64,000 nt of DNA from Nemania diffusa (Eukaryota; Ascomycota; Sordariomycetes; Xylariales; Xylariaceae): the NCBI GenBank assembly GCA_038501195.1, contig JBBPUQ010000006.1:3844001-3908000 (forward strand). Direction: 5' to 3'. Positions 41,744-53,109 of the stretch are shown here, in pieces; positions within the stretch are counted from its first letter, which is position 1, and every line of letters starts with the position of its first letter. The notes below the pieces were generated by a model, which saw only the letters and a program-made list of their open reading frames with translations, did not search any database and was not told where the DNA came from. The translations under genes and the position numbers were made by a program.

Positions 41744-43318
41744 TTTCAATGTAGATGCTGTTTGCGCTGGGATGAATGTTCGGTGTTTGTGCTGCTGTTG
41801 TGATGCGTATGAGTTCTGCTCCTTTTAACAAGATTGGATTTGCCAACCGCCCGTCCTCGAGTTTATAAACACCTCGAAACAAGACCACAGCATGTTGTCA
41901 AGGGTCTTGTTCGAACCTTGTTGAATGGCATTGATCAACGTGAGAAAGGCATCTCGTTTCACTACACATCAACAACATAGTTTCAGCAGTAAAACCAGTG
42001 CTTTGTTCTGGAACTCGACCTTTGGTGGAGACGAAAGCATCGATGAGACACTGAATGAGAGAGCCGACGCAAAGGATGGCCTCGACAAAGCAAAGGCATT
42101 CATGTAAACAGTATAATGACTCATTGTTCGTGCCTCCCTTCATATTATCCTCGATAGAAAATCCCTGTACTTGATGTATATGACGAGAATAATATCATCT
42201 TTAGGCTTATTAGTAGCGGTGCTGGCGCTTCAATAAGGGTTGTAAGTCAAGAGGTCGTTTCTCAGGCCTAGGATATTGGCCTGAGTCCTCGCACCGCTCG
42301 TCCGAAGCATTGGGGCGACATTAGGTTTGACGGGTGTCATCGGAGACTATGATAGTCTCGTCTAAAGTACTCAGTTGCGGTTTCCAGGTCTATATCTAAC
42401 GAGCAGATCAGCATCTAAGATTATACACGACACTCCGTCCCTTCAGACTTCAGGTTTAAGTTGGGGTCTGCAGCGAGCCAGCAGCAAGTCAGCGTAATTG
42501 AGTTTCCTTCAGCCTGTGACAAAACTGTACTTATGTAGCTTATGTATTGATCTTGTGGCTGATCTTGTCAACAAGATGGTTGTTACTTGGGCCTAACATA
42601 AATGCAGAGAAATGTAGAAGGGTATAGTAAATTTTTATTCCATATAAGTGATCGTAATGATGAGGATCCTTCAATGTCTCAATTACCCCGCGGTTATCAA
42701 GTTACCTACGTATATTAGTATCTGCCATATATGTAATTATACAGTAGGTACACTTATCTTAGGTATTTATCTAACATATCGGCGCTTTTTTCCTTTTTCC
42801 TTTCCTCCCAACTTCCTGTCGTAACCCCTGGTGACGAGCCGTGATTAAGACCAAGGATGCAGTAAATAGCATCCGACGTCGTTGTTAGACGAACTCGCTT
42901 AGCGCTAGTCCCTGCTCTCTTTACATATACTTAGGTATTTCGGGACCCGCGCGCCCAGGGGTCGCACAGTGTAAATAGTATCAATATGAATACGAGGGCC
43001 TATACGTATGTAGCGTACAGCACTATCAGATCGCTAACTCGGCCATTGAGCCTTACCCGGCGGCCGGGTTGGGCTCTTTAGGGGTAAATCTGTAGGCTTC
43101 TGGGCTTTCGCATGGGTGATGTCACCTCATCCTACTTATTCCCCTAATGATTTAATTTAATATACTTATCTTCACTCTCTACCTTGAATAGCTGCGTACA
43201 CTATCTAGCTAGATTGGCGTTGGTATCTTCTTGCATATCCTATCTAATCGCCTCGCCGATGTGTTGATCGCGCTTCAATCCAGCGACCGTGCCAGGCGCC
43301 CATCCCATCGTCACCGTC
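41744..43318. other. intergenic, no gene recognised
   Basis: Short frames (41898-42143 minus, 41925-42107 plus) overlap antisense and lack recognisable content. 42600-43200 is AT-rich and leads into the DUF3431 promoter. Confidence 0.45.
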
Positions 43319-44534
43319 ATGGTCACCTCGCTACGAGGGCCTCGGAGATTGCTCCTCGCGACATTCCTCGTGACGACTCTGTTCCTGATCCTCGCGCTGC
43401 GGCACCGCGAATACATCCTCGGCCCGCCGACGTCCGTAGAGCTAGACACATTCGCGCCCGATGACAGCGAAACCGCAGTATCGGGGCCTCCCCTTGAGCC
43501 TGGAGATCCAGAGCAAGGGCTAGAGAAAGAGCAAGGAGAACAAGAAAAGGAACATGATCTAGAACCAGAGCCAGAGCCAGCGCCAGAGACCCCCGACATC
43601 GAGCTCGAGCTCGTAGTCGCGAGCGTGAAAGCCGAGAACACGTCCTGGATCCCCGCCCTGCTGCCAGACTGGCACACCAACATCTACGTAGCCGACGACC
43701 CCTCGGCGCCGCTCACCGTGCCGAAGAACAAGGGCCGCGAGGCCATGGTGTACCTGACCTACATAATCGATCGCTACGACACGCTCCCGCAGAACGTGCT
43801 CTTCGCGCACGCCTCGCGCTTCGCCTGGCACAACGACGACCCCGACTACGACGCCCTGCCCACCCTCCTCCACTTCCGGCTGCCGCACCTCCGGACCGCC
43901 GGCTACGTCAACCTGCGCTGCGTCTGGGTCATCGGCTGCCCCGGCGAGATCCGGCCCGCCGCCGACGAGGCGCTCGCGCCCGGGCCCGACGCGGGGCCCG
44001 ACGACAAGCTGCTCGCCAAGCATGTGTATAAGCAGGCGTTCGAGGAGCTGCTGCCTGAGATCCCGGTGCCGGAGCTCGTGGCGGTGAGCTGCTGCTCGCA
44101 GTTTGGCGTCACGCGCGAGACGGTAAGGAGCAGGCCGAGGGAGGATTATGTGCGGTATCGCGAGTGGCTTCTCGCGACGCCGCTCGAGGATGCGCTGAAT
44201 GGACGGGTGTTTGAGTTTGCGTGGCATAGTGAGTAGATTTCCTTTTGCGTGTCTGCCACACACATATATATATATATGAAGTGTGTGTGTGCGTGAGAGA
44301 GAGAGAGAGTTTAAACTAACCGCCTTCGTCCATCTAGTCATCTTCGGCAAGGAGGCCGTCCATTGTCCCTCGGCGGCAGAGTGCTACTGCAACGTCTTCG
44401 GCCTCTGCGACATCCCCTGCGAGGACGGTTCTTGCACCGACCGGTACACCCTCCCGGCGTACTCCACGCTCCCTAAAGGCTGGCCTCTTGTTGGCTGGGA
44501 CGAGGAGGCTAGAAACTTCTCTGGGCCGCTGTAG
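43319..44534 (+). CDS. DUF3431 family type II membrane protein (2 exons)
   Basis: Exons 43319-44228 and 44338-44534 join in frame to 368 residues. The start is the ATG at 43319 (MVTSLRGPRRLLLATFLV); an upstream in-frame GTG is not used. Residues about 10-27 form a signal anchor after a basic N-terminus. A Glu/Pro-rich linker follows (LEPEPEPAPETPDIELE). The DUF3431 core then shows: ELVVASVKAENTSWIPALL, NIYVADDP, LTVPKNKGREAMVYLTYIID, NVLFAHASRFAWHND, GYVNLRCVWVIGCP, VAVSCCSQFGVTRETVRSRP, and FEFAWHIIFGKEAVHCPSA across the splice. It ends CYCNVFGLC. The family occurs in fungi, often with glycan-related genes, but has no established reaction. The 109-bp intron contains a CA/TA/GT/GA microsatellite (about 44261-44310). 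Confidence 0.9.
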
Positions 44535-46180
44535 TCCTCAGCGCCAGTAAGGACTAGACAGTATCAGATAATGTATTCGGTATGTAAGGCGTATGATATT
44601 AACACCAACTATAGGTAGCGTTGGAAAAGGTGGGATATGCTCTGGCTTGGTTCAACGACGAAAGTGTATGGCACGGCTTATTGGATAAAGCATGTATTAG
44701 GCGTTTGAGGGTTGAAGTTTGAACTGGAAAACTTGACTTGGATAGTCACAGTCTTGGAAAAGATATAATACATACCTGTATCATTATTAAGTGTAATATT
44801 TGAAATGGCCAAACACTCTGGGAAACCAATGAACTAGTTGCATTACATGTTTATCTACCACAGCATTATCATTTCTCATGAGCTCGAAGGATCTAGGTCA
44901 GCCCATATTATCGATGTAAGCCGAGCAAAATTGCATAAAAAGTCCACCAGGCAAAGTGTCTCACTTAAATTCGACTTATTGACATATTCATCTTATCCAG
45001 TTAATTAGTCTACCATCACCACCATCCCGCAAAGCCACCATCTGCTCAATGCCCAGCATACTCACCCATACCAAACCAAACCAACCCGTTCAAAATCCCA
45101 AAATCCCCTAACCATCAAATTCCAATCTAGCAAAGCAAAACCCAAACCCGCACTTACAGACCAGTCCCAGTCCCGCAGCGTCAACAGTGTACGTAGCCAA
45201 GTAAGTAAGTAAATAGTCTCGCAGTCCACCGCGCCAGCGCCAGCGCCAACGCCAACACCCGCGCACCGCCACCGCATTAGGAAGGTCGCATTACCACAGC
45301 GCCGGGACCCAGGATGCAAAACACCCTTCCCCAAGAGCGAACAATCACATATATAAACCATGTCCATCCATCCCATCCCAGATCCAAACGCTCGGACAAC
45401 GGCTCCCACATCTCTGCCTTCCTCCCGGTAAAGGAACGTCAACCTAGCCACTCTACCTCCCCGGGTTCCCGCGCAGCCAAACCGTATCACTCACGATATG
45501 TGCAACAAATATTCTACGTATGCAGCAGCTATATGCAGCATGTGCGCTTTGACATCGCTCGGCGGCGGAAAGTGTTTCAGCAGCCACCACCTTATTTCCA
45601 AAATGCGACTCTCATCAGGCCAGAAGGGCGAGATAGACAGATAGGTCGGGGGAAAGGCACCAATCACGTCGCGGAGGCGTTGTCGGGAGTCCTAGATAGG
45701 CTGCGACGCTATCATGATTATCGAGGCCGGCGCTATAGCCTACCTCCCTACTAAGACCCCGTCCCCCTCCATTCCCTCCCTAGGGTCCGGCTTCGTTCGA
45801 CTACTTAACCTCTGTAAGTTGCCTGCTGAGAACGCAGATAGGAACGGATGCCGGGAGTGGAAGTATGCAAATGAATCTAATTGTCTTCCATTACCTCACA
45901 GTTATTGTCGTGTAAGAGCCTATGCTAACATGATACAAAGAGCAAGAGCCAGCCCTCAAACTGTTCCCGGGTGCTCTCAAAGTGATTCGATCGACGCCCC
46001 CCTTGACACCATCACCCCGTCTATACTATTTTAATCGTTCGCATGACCCCGACCCCCCAGCAAGCAAGCAAACAAACAAGCCTAGCTAATCATTGAATGG
46101 AGTTGATACCTTCTGTCTATACCTTTTCGCCATCCTGTCCGTCCTCTATCCATCTCCTTTATTCATGTCTGTTCACTTCG
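44535..46180. other. intergenic, no gene recognised
   Basis: GC-varied. Frames at 45062-45490 (minus) and 45314-45754 (plus) overlap each other on opposite strands and are low-complexity. I see no exon-like structure. Confidence 0.5.
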
Positions 46181-47619
46181 TTATTTCTTCATTTCAAAAC
46201 TTCCCACGCTGTATAGCTCGAATTGTATCCTCGAGGGCGCGACACCGTTCTTCTGCAGGTGGCTCCCTATCTCGTTCATAAACTTCTCGGGTCCACAGAC
46301 GTAGTACTGTGCCAGGCTGCTGTACAGCCACAAGTCCTCCCAATCGAGACCGCAGAAGTCTTCCTGGAAGCGGGACGTCAGCGAGATGACGTCGCCGTCA
46401 GCAAGTCGAGAGCGGAAGAATTTGACGCGGACGTTAGGGTCCGTCTTGGCAATCTTCTCGACTCGCTCGCGGAAGGGCGCATCGTGGCGCGACGCCTGGA
46501 TCCAGGAGATCGGTCTGCCATTACCCTGCTCTGAGACCACCTTCAACATGGGGTACAGAGGGGCCGCACCCGCGCCCGCAGAGATGAGGACGACAGGGCT
46601 GGTATTGGGGTCCTCGGCGTCGAGGAAGAACTCGCCGGCGGGGTGGGTCAACTCGACAGCACCGCCCACCTCAAAATCATCGATGAGGGTATTGGACACG
46701 AGGCCCGGCCTGTGCGGGCGCACACTGCCAATGCTACTATCAGATGCACTGCTCGCAGCGGACGAGATCGGAGGGCCGTCGTCTAGGTTTCCGAATTGTC
46801 GTGGATCGTGCTTTGCGTCTTCACTAGCTCCGATATCCCGCTTGACGGTGATACGGTAGCTGTCGGGGCGTGGGGCATCGCTGAGGGAGTACTGACGCAG
46901 CTGACGGTACTTGTGTCCCTTGACCTTTAGGCGAATGGTGACATACTGGCCCGGTTTGAAGGAGGGCAGTGGCTTTCCGTCGACTGGCGCAAGGGTGAAT
47001 GAAACGATGTCGCCCTCGATCGTCTCCGACGTCTTCTTAGAGATGGTGAAGGGGCGCCAATCCGGCCAGTTTGCGAATTCCTTGTATATGATTGCTTCGC
47101 GGCCCGTGAGCACTACGACAGAGCAGGTCAGTCACACATGAGTGAATCGATCGCTGTCACTTCAGGTAAAGAACAGAGACCAGAGACCAACAGGTCAGAG
47201 GGGGCAGGGAGGGGGTTCTTACTCTTGGCCATCAGCCAGTAGGCCTTGGTCCAGGCGGTATTGACCTCAGGGGTCATGGCAGGGCCGAGCACGGCGGAAA
47301 AGGCGCGGATCAGGTACTTGGCGACGATCTCGTAGTGTTCGGGGTGGATGGAGAGCGAGGCATGTTTCTGAGCCACTCGCTCGAGCTTGGGGGTCAGCTC
47401 ACTGATGTTGACGATGTTGGAAGCAAAGGCCAGGATCAGGGCAGTCAGTGCGCGAGGCTGTCTGCCGGTGTGCATGTTGACGCTGTTGAAGTAGTTGTTG
47501 AGCTCGGGGTGGTCGCGCAACATGCTCTTGTAGAAGACGGTGGAGATGTGCTCGCCATGCTGCCGCAGAGCCGGGATGGTCTCGTTGACCAGCTCGGCTT
47601 CCCGCCGTGTCAGGGCCAT
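46181..47619 (-). CDS. FHB1: flavohemoglobin (nitric oxide dioxygenase), 2 exons
   Basis: Oxidises nitric oxide to nitrate using O2, heme, FAD and NAD(P)H. Exons 47223-47619 and 46181-47112 join across a 110-bp intron to give 442 residues. I start at MALTRREAELV; the upstream in-frame extension is Pro/Thr/Ser-rich and probably leader. Globin domain residues match the family: Tyr30 (B10), Gln54 (E7) and proximal His86 in VAQKHASLSI. The linker LTGREAIIYKEFANWPDWRPF is split by the intron. The FAD domain has RQLRQYSLSDAP. An insertion rich in Ser/Ala (about 245-280, ISSAASSASDSSIGSVRPHRPG) interrupts the usual FAD-domain loop before GLVSNTL. The NAD(P) domain has ISAGAGAAPLYPMLK and AQYYVCGPEKFM. 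No mitochondrial signal is evident. Confidence 0.95.
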
Positions 47620-50600
47620 GGAGGCGGGTGGCGTTCTATTGTGCTCGGTGGATGCTCGACTAGTGGTCGATGATTGATCCGAGGGCGTTGGTGTTTGTGC
47701 CTCTTGGAGAGGGGGATTGATCGATGGGTGGGTGGAGGGAGTCCCGACCATTTGGTGCAATTACAAGCAGTCTGGCAGCGGGGACGGGACTTATCTACAT
47801 ATATAGTAGATAGGTCGGTGAGTAGAGACACGGGCAAGTAAGCTAAGTAAGTAAGTACCTAGGTAAGTGGATAGGTAGGTAGGCCAGGTATCTAGGTAAG
47901 TGGACGTGGACGTAGGTAGACGTGGACGAGGTGGGATGAATTGGAGTCGAGATGGGTTGAATTGGGCCGGGCTTGGATTTGGATTTGAATTTTGGGCATC
48001 TAGCATCTATGTAGAGATATGTAGGCAGGCAGGTAGAATGTACGTAGATAGATAAATAAATAAAAGGGTACACACAAGTCGAACCTTGTATGACGAATCT
48101 ACTATGAAAATATGACAGCTGCTACTCCCCAATTTTTTTTATCCTTCCTTCTGTGTATTTTTTTTCTGGTTGTGCCTTCCGAGATCGTGATTACATATAT
48201 TCTAGAATGTAAAACTTAAAAAAATTAATGCTTCCCCATGTAATTACCGACATAGCGTTTTGCCCAGCTGCAGGGTTTGGTCATGGGGATGTGAATGGCC
48301 TGATGTAACGGCTATCTGGCATGATATCGGCTTGTTCTGTCCGGGGGTTGCTCGTTCTGGTGCCTCACCTTTTTGCCCGTCACGTAGGCTAGCCCATGAG
48401 GTAGTTGGACCCGAACTAGAGGTGCACTATAGAGTACATGCCATGTATAGTACCTGTGTACGGTCCTGTCCATGCACGCACATGCACGGGGTGAGAATAC
48501 TATTGAGACGATGACGCTATTTCAGGAACCCACGATTCGACGAGGCGGGAGGAACCGGCCTTCCCTTAGCTGTGTTACCTATTTAACAGCCACTATCACT
48601 CACTGTACCTACGGCTTACAGCCCACCTAGAGCCTGCTTTACGGTGCTCAGGTGCTGTAAGATGCCCTATATAATGACCTACATGCATGCACTTTACCTA
48701 CACTGTGGACGTAAGAAACGTGATAATAAAAGAAGCAACAGACAGGCCATCATCACCACCATGATGTCTTGATCATCTGCCAAATAGCCATTTCAACCTG
48801 TTTATTTCTTGTCTATAAATAACATGCATCAGGTAGTATTCAGTGTAAGTATGCTTGTGGCAAGTTTGTAATGCCTCTTTTGAGTGTAGAATAGAAGAAG
48901 GTGAAGAGATATATAGGTTAGATGTTAATGAAGTTTAAACACGAGGTATACCTAAGGCACTAACATATAGGCACTCTTAGCACTTAGGTACCTACATTAC
49001 CGCCACTACCTAACGCTAGGTACTTACCTCCAAACGACACTACACGACACTACTTACACTACAGAATACATGCTTAACCTAGGTATCTCCACCTCCAAAT
49101 ACTAACAGTACGTCAAAGGTACCACGTACCTAGGTTCCGGTATACCCAGTGCAGCCAGGGCAGAATAACGGCGGTGACCAGGGATCATTATCCGGACTTC
49201 TAGTCTGGGTACTCGAGTTACATCACGAACAGAAACCGCCAACATTCCAGGTGTGAAGGTGTGTGACACCCGGAAAACCCGGGAAATGGTTTCCCAATAA
49301 GGATCATGTTCGCAGCACGGTGGGTCGAGGGTGAATGCATTCACGTAGTATTTTATCCATTAACCTCTGCGCCCTCCCTGCCTATATCGCAGGTGCTCTA
49401 TATCACCGAAGAAACATACATATAGCACCAGTACCGCCCGTATGTAAGTGAGGGAAAGAGGGAGCGGTAAACGTCTACCTGCGCATATTACTTCGGTTCG
49501 AACAAGCAATACGGCTTATTCCGCGGCCCACGGCAAGATGCAGGGACTTCGGAAGATATGGATCCAATCAGGGCCCCCGCGGTGATTATCTAGATCAAAC
49601 CGGATATCTTCGTACGATATCAAAATGAGTGAGGGCCTAGTCAATCTAGATATGTAGATGGCGGGGAGGAGAGTTATACAACAGTCTTGGTACCACAAGA
49701 TCCTAGCAATTACGTAGTAGGGATGAATAGTAGTAATGAGGTAAGGACGTAGACGAAACTCCGCACATCGCTGTGAGTCCCTCGTGAGTCCCTTGTGAGC
49801 TCTTCGTGAGAGGGTTCCCCATTTATTAGTCGAGGTACAACAGCTGCAACACGCTTGGAACTTACGCCCTCGCTAAGTCTCCCTGTCTAATATGCCGGTT
49901 GTATAGCGCCTATTATAGGTGCTTAGTACGAGATGCTATGATGACAAGCGCATAGCTGATTTTTATTGCCGAGGTGTCCAAGAATTTATGTATAGCCTCG
50001 TTCATATCTTTTCTCCCTACGATATGCGCATGCACATATACCTACTGTAATGTCGTATTTTAGTGTTCAAAAGAGTACGAACTGGTGGGAACTGAAGTGC
50101 TCGGCTCGCTTAACCTTACCTAGAACACACCCGTTAGCACGAGACCAATTAGCCATAGCGCCCGCCCATCAAAATGAAGATTACGTACCTAGGCGGTTCC
50201 TGGGGGCTAGCATTACACTAGGTCGGTTGGTGCCGTAGGGGAATTTAATCCCTAACGATCTGCCTCCACGGGATCCCTTAACACTTAACACGGCCTACCT
50301 ATATCCTATATCACCACTCCAGTAATTTAGCACGGTAAGATGCACGGAACAGCACAGAGAGTACCTACATACACATACAATCTTATATGTGCTTAGTGAG
50401 GGTCGAGCCACAAAAAACCGAGGATGTCGCTTATCTCGCGGGATTAACCCTGCACTTACATTACATTATATGGCGTCGGCAAGGATCGAGCGCAGTTAGG
50501 GATTCGCGCGCCGCCGCAGACTGGTATTACCGACTGCGCCCGCTGCGAAATTGATCAACTATCGCGTGACGAGAAGGAGGAGAGCGAAGACAAAAGGCCA

Positions 50601-50967
50601 TCGTGACCGGCGGTTCTCCCGTGTGCACATACATTACTCCTACTCATTACTACTGGTGGATTATACCGAAGGCAAAAGGCGTGCGCAATACTGAATCCAG
50701 CATGTTCTTCCGACCAATCTAGAAAAATCCATGATGTGCAACCTGGACACGTGGCCGCAGATCCAGGTGACGGAAATAGGTAAGTGTACCTAGATGGTGA
50801 AATCTGGGTAATGCGTAGTGTGTTCTGTGTAGATCCACACCCGCCCGACAAAGAGGGGAAGAAGGCGAAAGGGAAAAAAAAAAAAAAATTTCGGGCAAAA
50901 ATCGGGAATGAGGAAAACGGAAGGCAACATTATTCCCAGATGTAAAATAAAAAAATCGCAAAATGAA
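47620..50967. other. long gene-poor stretch
   Basis: Upstream of the flavohemoglobin lie AAGTAAGTACCTAGG-type and GTAGGT-type repeats (47840-47960, 48020-48060). Beyond 48.2 kb I see no coding frame with recognisable content. A homopurine A run (50873-50887) precedes the tRNA. Confidence 0.5.
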
Positions 50968-51039
50968 TAGCTAGCGATTGTTTCGATCAATCGACCTCCG
51001 GGTTATGAGCCCGGCGCTCTTCCACTGAGCTAGCTAGCT
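50968..51039 (-). tRNA. tRNA-iMet(CAU): initiator tRNA-Met (CAU)
   Basis: 72 nt. On the minus strand, acceptor AGCTAGC pairs with GCTAGCT plus discriminator A. The D arm is GCTCAGTGGAAGAGC. The anticodon stem CCGGG/CCCGG holds loop CTCATAA, anticodon CAT. The variable region is AGGTC. The T arm is GATTG-ATCGAAA-CAATC. The A1:U72 pair, three G:C pairs in the anticodon stem, and AUCG replacing TTCG in the T loop are hallmarks of the eukaryotic cytosolic initiator tRNA. No intron. A T/A-rich tract follows its 3' end on the minus strand and could serve as a Pol III terminator. Confidence 0.95.
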
Positions 51040-51567
51040 TGTTTATGTTTGCCAGTTGTTATTGGGTTCATAGCTTAATCTTGATCTTAAATGTCGCATC
51101 GTTTAGGTTCTCTACTTCCCACCAGATAAGAATACGAGTCACACTGCTGCCATAACTGGATCACAGATCTAGGTACGGACTACTTACCCTGCAGTTAGTG
51201 TTTCATCCGTTTTATAAGAGGTAACTAGGACTTTCTTTTCTCGAGAAAATAAAAATGATTATTAAAGTCCCGAAAACACGGGTAGGAAAGTCCTAGGGAT
51301 TCCTAGCGTCGGTAGCCATGAGGATAGGTACTTTTTTGTGACACAAATGATCCGCCTTAATCTCGAAAGAAAATCCTCGGGGACCCGCGGATCTGGTCGA
51401 AGGACTGCAGCATGTAGGCTGCCCGAAATAGACGAGATTATGAGACATCCCTATACCAACTATGATGTGACGGGGGAGTGCGGTGAGGAGCAGTCGTGCC
51501 AGATGTGGTGTTGTCTGTGGCTTGGCGGCGTAGGCGGTCACCATACATAAGCTTTTCTGTGCCTATG

Positions 51568-51684
51568 TCAGCCAACATAACTGCAGATACCCCGGTTCAA
51601 GATCTAATCAATCTTTTCGAAACTCTAGCTCCTTTGGTGTTAGGTATACTCTTCGGACTGTTGGGGGCATTCTTCATATTGTGA
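51568..51684 (+). CDS. possible small hydrophobic peptide ORF (38 aa)
   Basis: ATG-initiated, MSANITADTPVQDLINLFE then TLAPLVLGILFGLLGAFFIL, stop. A short amphipathic head and one predicted membrane helix. No family recognised. It could be a tail-anchored micropeptide, the last exon of a missed gene, or chance. Confidence 0.25.
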   Translation, partial: SANITADTPVQDLINLFETLAPLVLGILFGLLGAFFIL

Positions 51685-53109
51685 TGACACCTGAAACTTA
51701 GCATGTGAGGAAACCAGATGACCTACGCGTCCAGGGCGGTTACCTGTAGAAATTAAGATGAGAGTGAGAAATACGAGCTGTTTTTCATGTTAGTTTCGGA
51801 AATAAAATCTATAAATTAACACTCGAGAGAATAAAGTCATGAATGCACCATTGCTCCGGCCGTTGGACATCCCCCACTTGTAAATCTCCGAGTCCGAATA
51901 GATCAGACGAAGTTGTGACTTAAGCTGACAGAGAAAAAAGTGACCAGATTGTTTCATGAAGAATTTACCAAGTTTAGATTCTGAGTAATGTACTACACTG
52001 GCGTACATGAGCACGTCATCGGAATGTTTCGTTTCGGGCATTTTTAATAAAGAAAGCTCAGCCCTATGATGTATTGTTGTTTGAGTAAGCATCATATCTG
52101 TACAACTCCGAGACAGTCTAACACCTCTATAATGCTAAAGAGGATAGTCGTGTAACAACTAGTATATTTCAATTGCCTTCTTCTAGTAGTACACCAATAG
52201 CGCATCATGAAATTGTGCCGAATAAGGATAAGCTGATAGTTAAGAAACATCTCATGCTTGTGTACCATTCAATCACGACGCTCTCCAGGGAACTAACCAT
52301 TGGATTTAATTGCTAAAATAATGCAAAGAGCTAATTCTTATCATACGCGTGTCGTGACACCTATTCTTCATCATTCCCCATGAATACTTCGTGTCAAAGC
52401 AGGCAGCCTCGGTTAGTATATTGGGGTTGGTGGCCAGAGATCGTGCCATACCGAGCCGCGTACACTAATCGTCTCACGATATCCAACTCAGCTCGTTAGT
52501 AACGGATATATATGGATCCCTGAAACTAGAGTTTCAATGAAAGGTTCATTGGGGAAATGGCCGCCTCTGGTGCTTTATGACTATGAAGGTAAAGTCGTCC
52601 GACAAAGTACGATCATGAAGATAGGGATCGCTTAGGGACGAATGGATGGAATACGAGTAGTATATATCGCGTAGATTAATTATGATGTGCCTATGTCTTA
52701 GAGAGGTACTGTTGTTTGTGTTTCATGAGGACTTATAATAACCCATTTATGTTTCGTTTATTCCTTACGTAGTAAGATGATCGATATGGACTACCCATTG
52801 GCTAGGACAACAATAACCTTCGAATTAAAGTCAGAGCTGGAAAAGTTGAATATTAGAAGAATGTACCTTAAAATAGGTTCCACGTCATCAGAGCAGGCAG
52901 AACTTTAACAAGCGCAGTCTGATTTAGGCAGCCTTTTAATGTAACTAAGTGTTCAAGTAAGACGAACGGTAGACGAACACTCTCCAACCAGACAACAAAA
53001 AGAGAGTAAGTTTAGCCATACTCGATGAAGAAGAAAAAAAAGGTATCTTTGTCTAAAGTCTAAAATCTATCTATCATCTATCATCCACAACCCCGCTACA
53101 ATATGCGGT
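51685..53109. other. intergenic, no gene recognised
   Basis: AT-rich; only short unsupported frames (51790-52095 minus). Includes the 3' flank of the arylsulfotransferase gene. Confidence 0.45.

Noticed and set aside
43559..44350. 263-aa minus-strand frame opposite the DUF3431 gene
   Set aside because: Antisense shadow caused by high GC; composition is Val/Arg/Gly-rich and lacks any motif.
45062..45754. Overlapping opposite-strand frames of 142 and 146 aa
   Set aside because: Mutually exclusive, low-complexity, no domain; likely chance frames in GC-rich UTR/intergenic DNA.
50470..50555. tRNA-like sequence on the minus strand (GGGCGCAGTCGGTAATACC with GCGCGAATCCC)
   Set aside because: A-box- and B-box-like words are present, but I could not form an acceptor stem, D stem or anticodon stem. 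A covariance-model search would decide; a positive score would overturn this.
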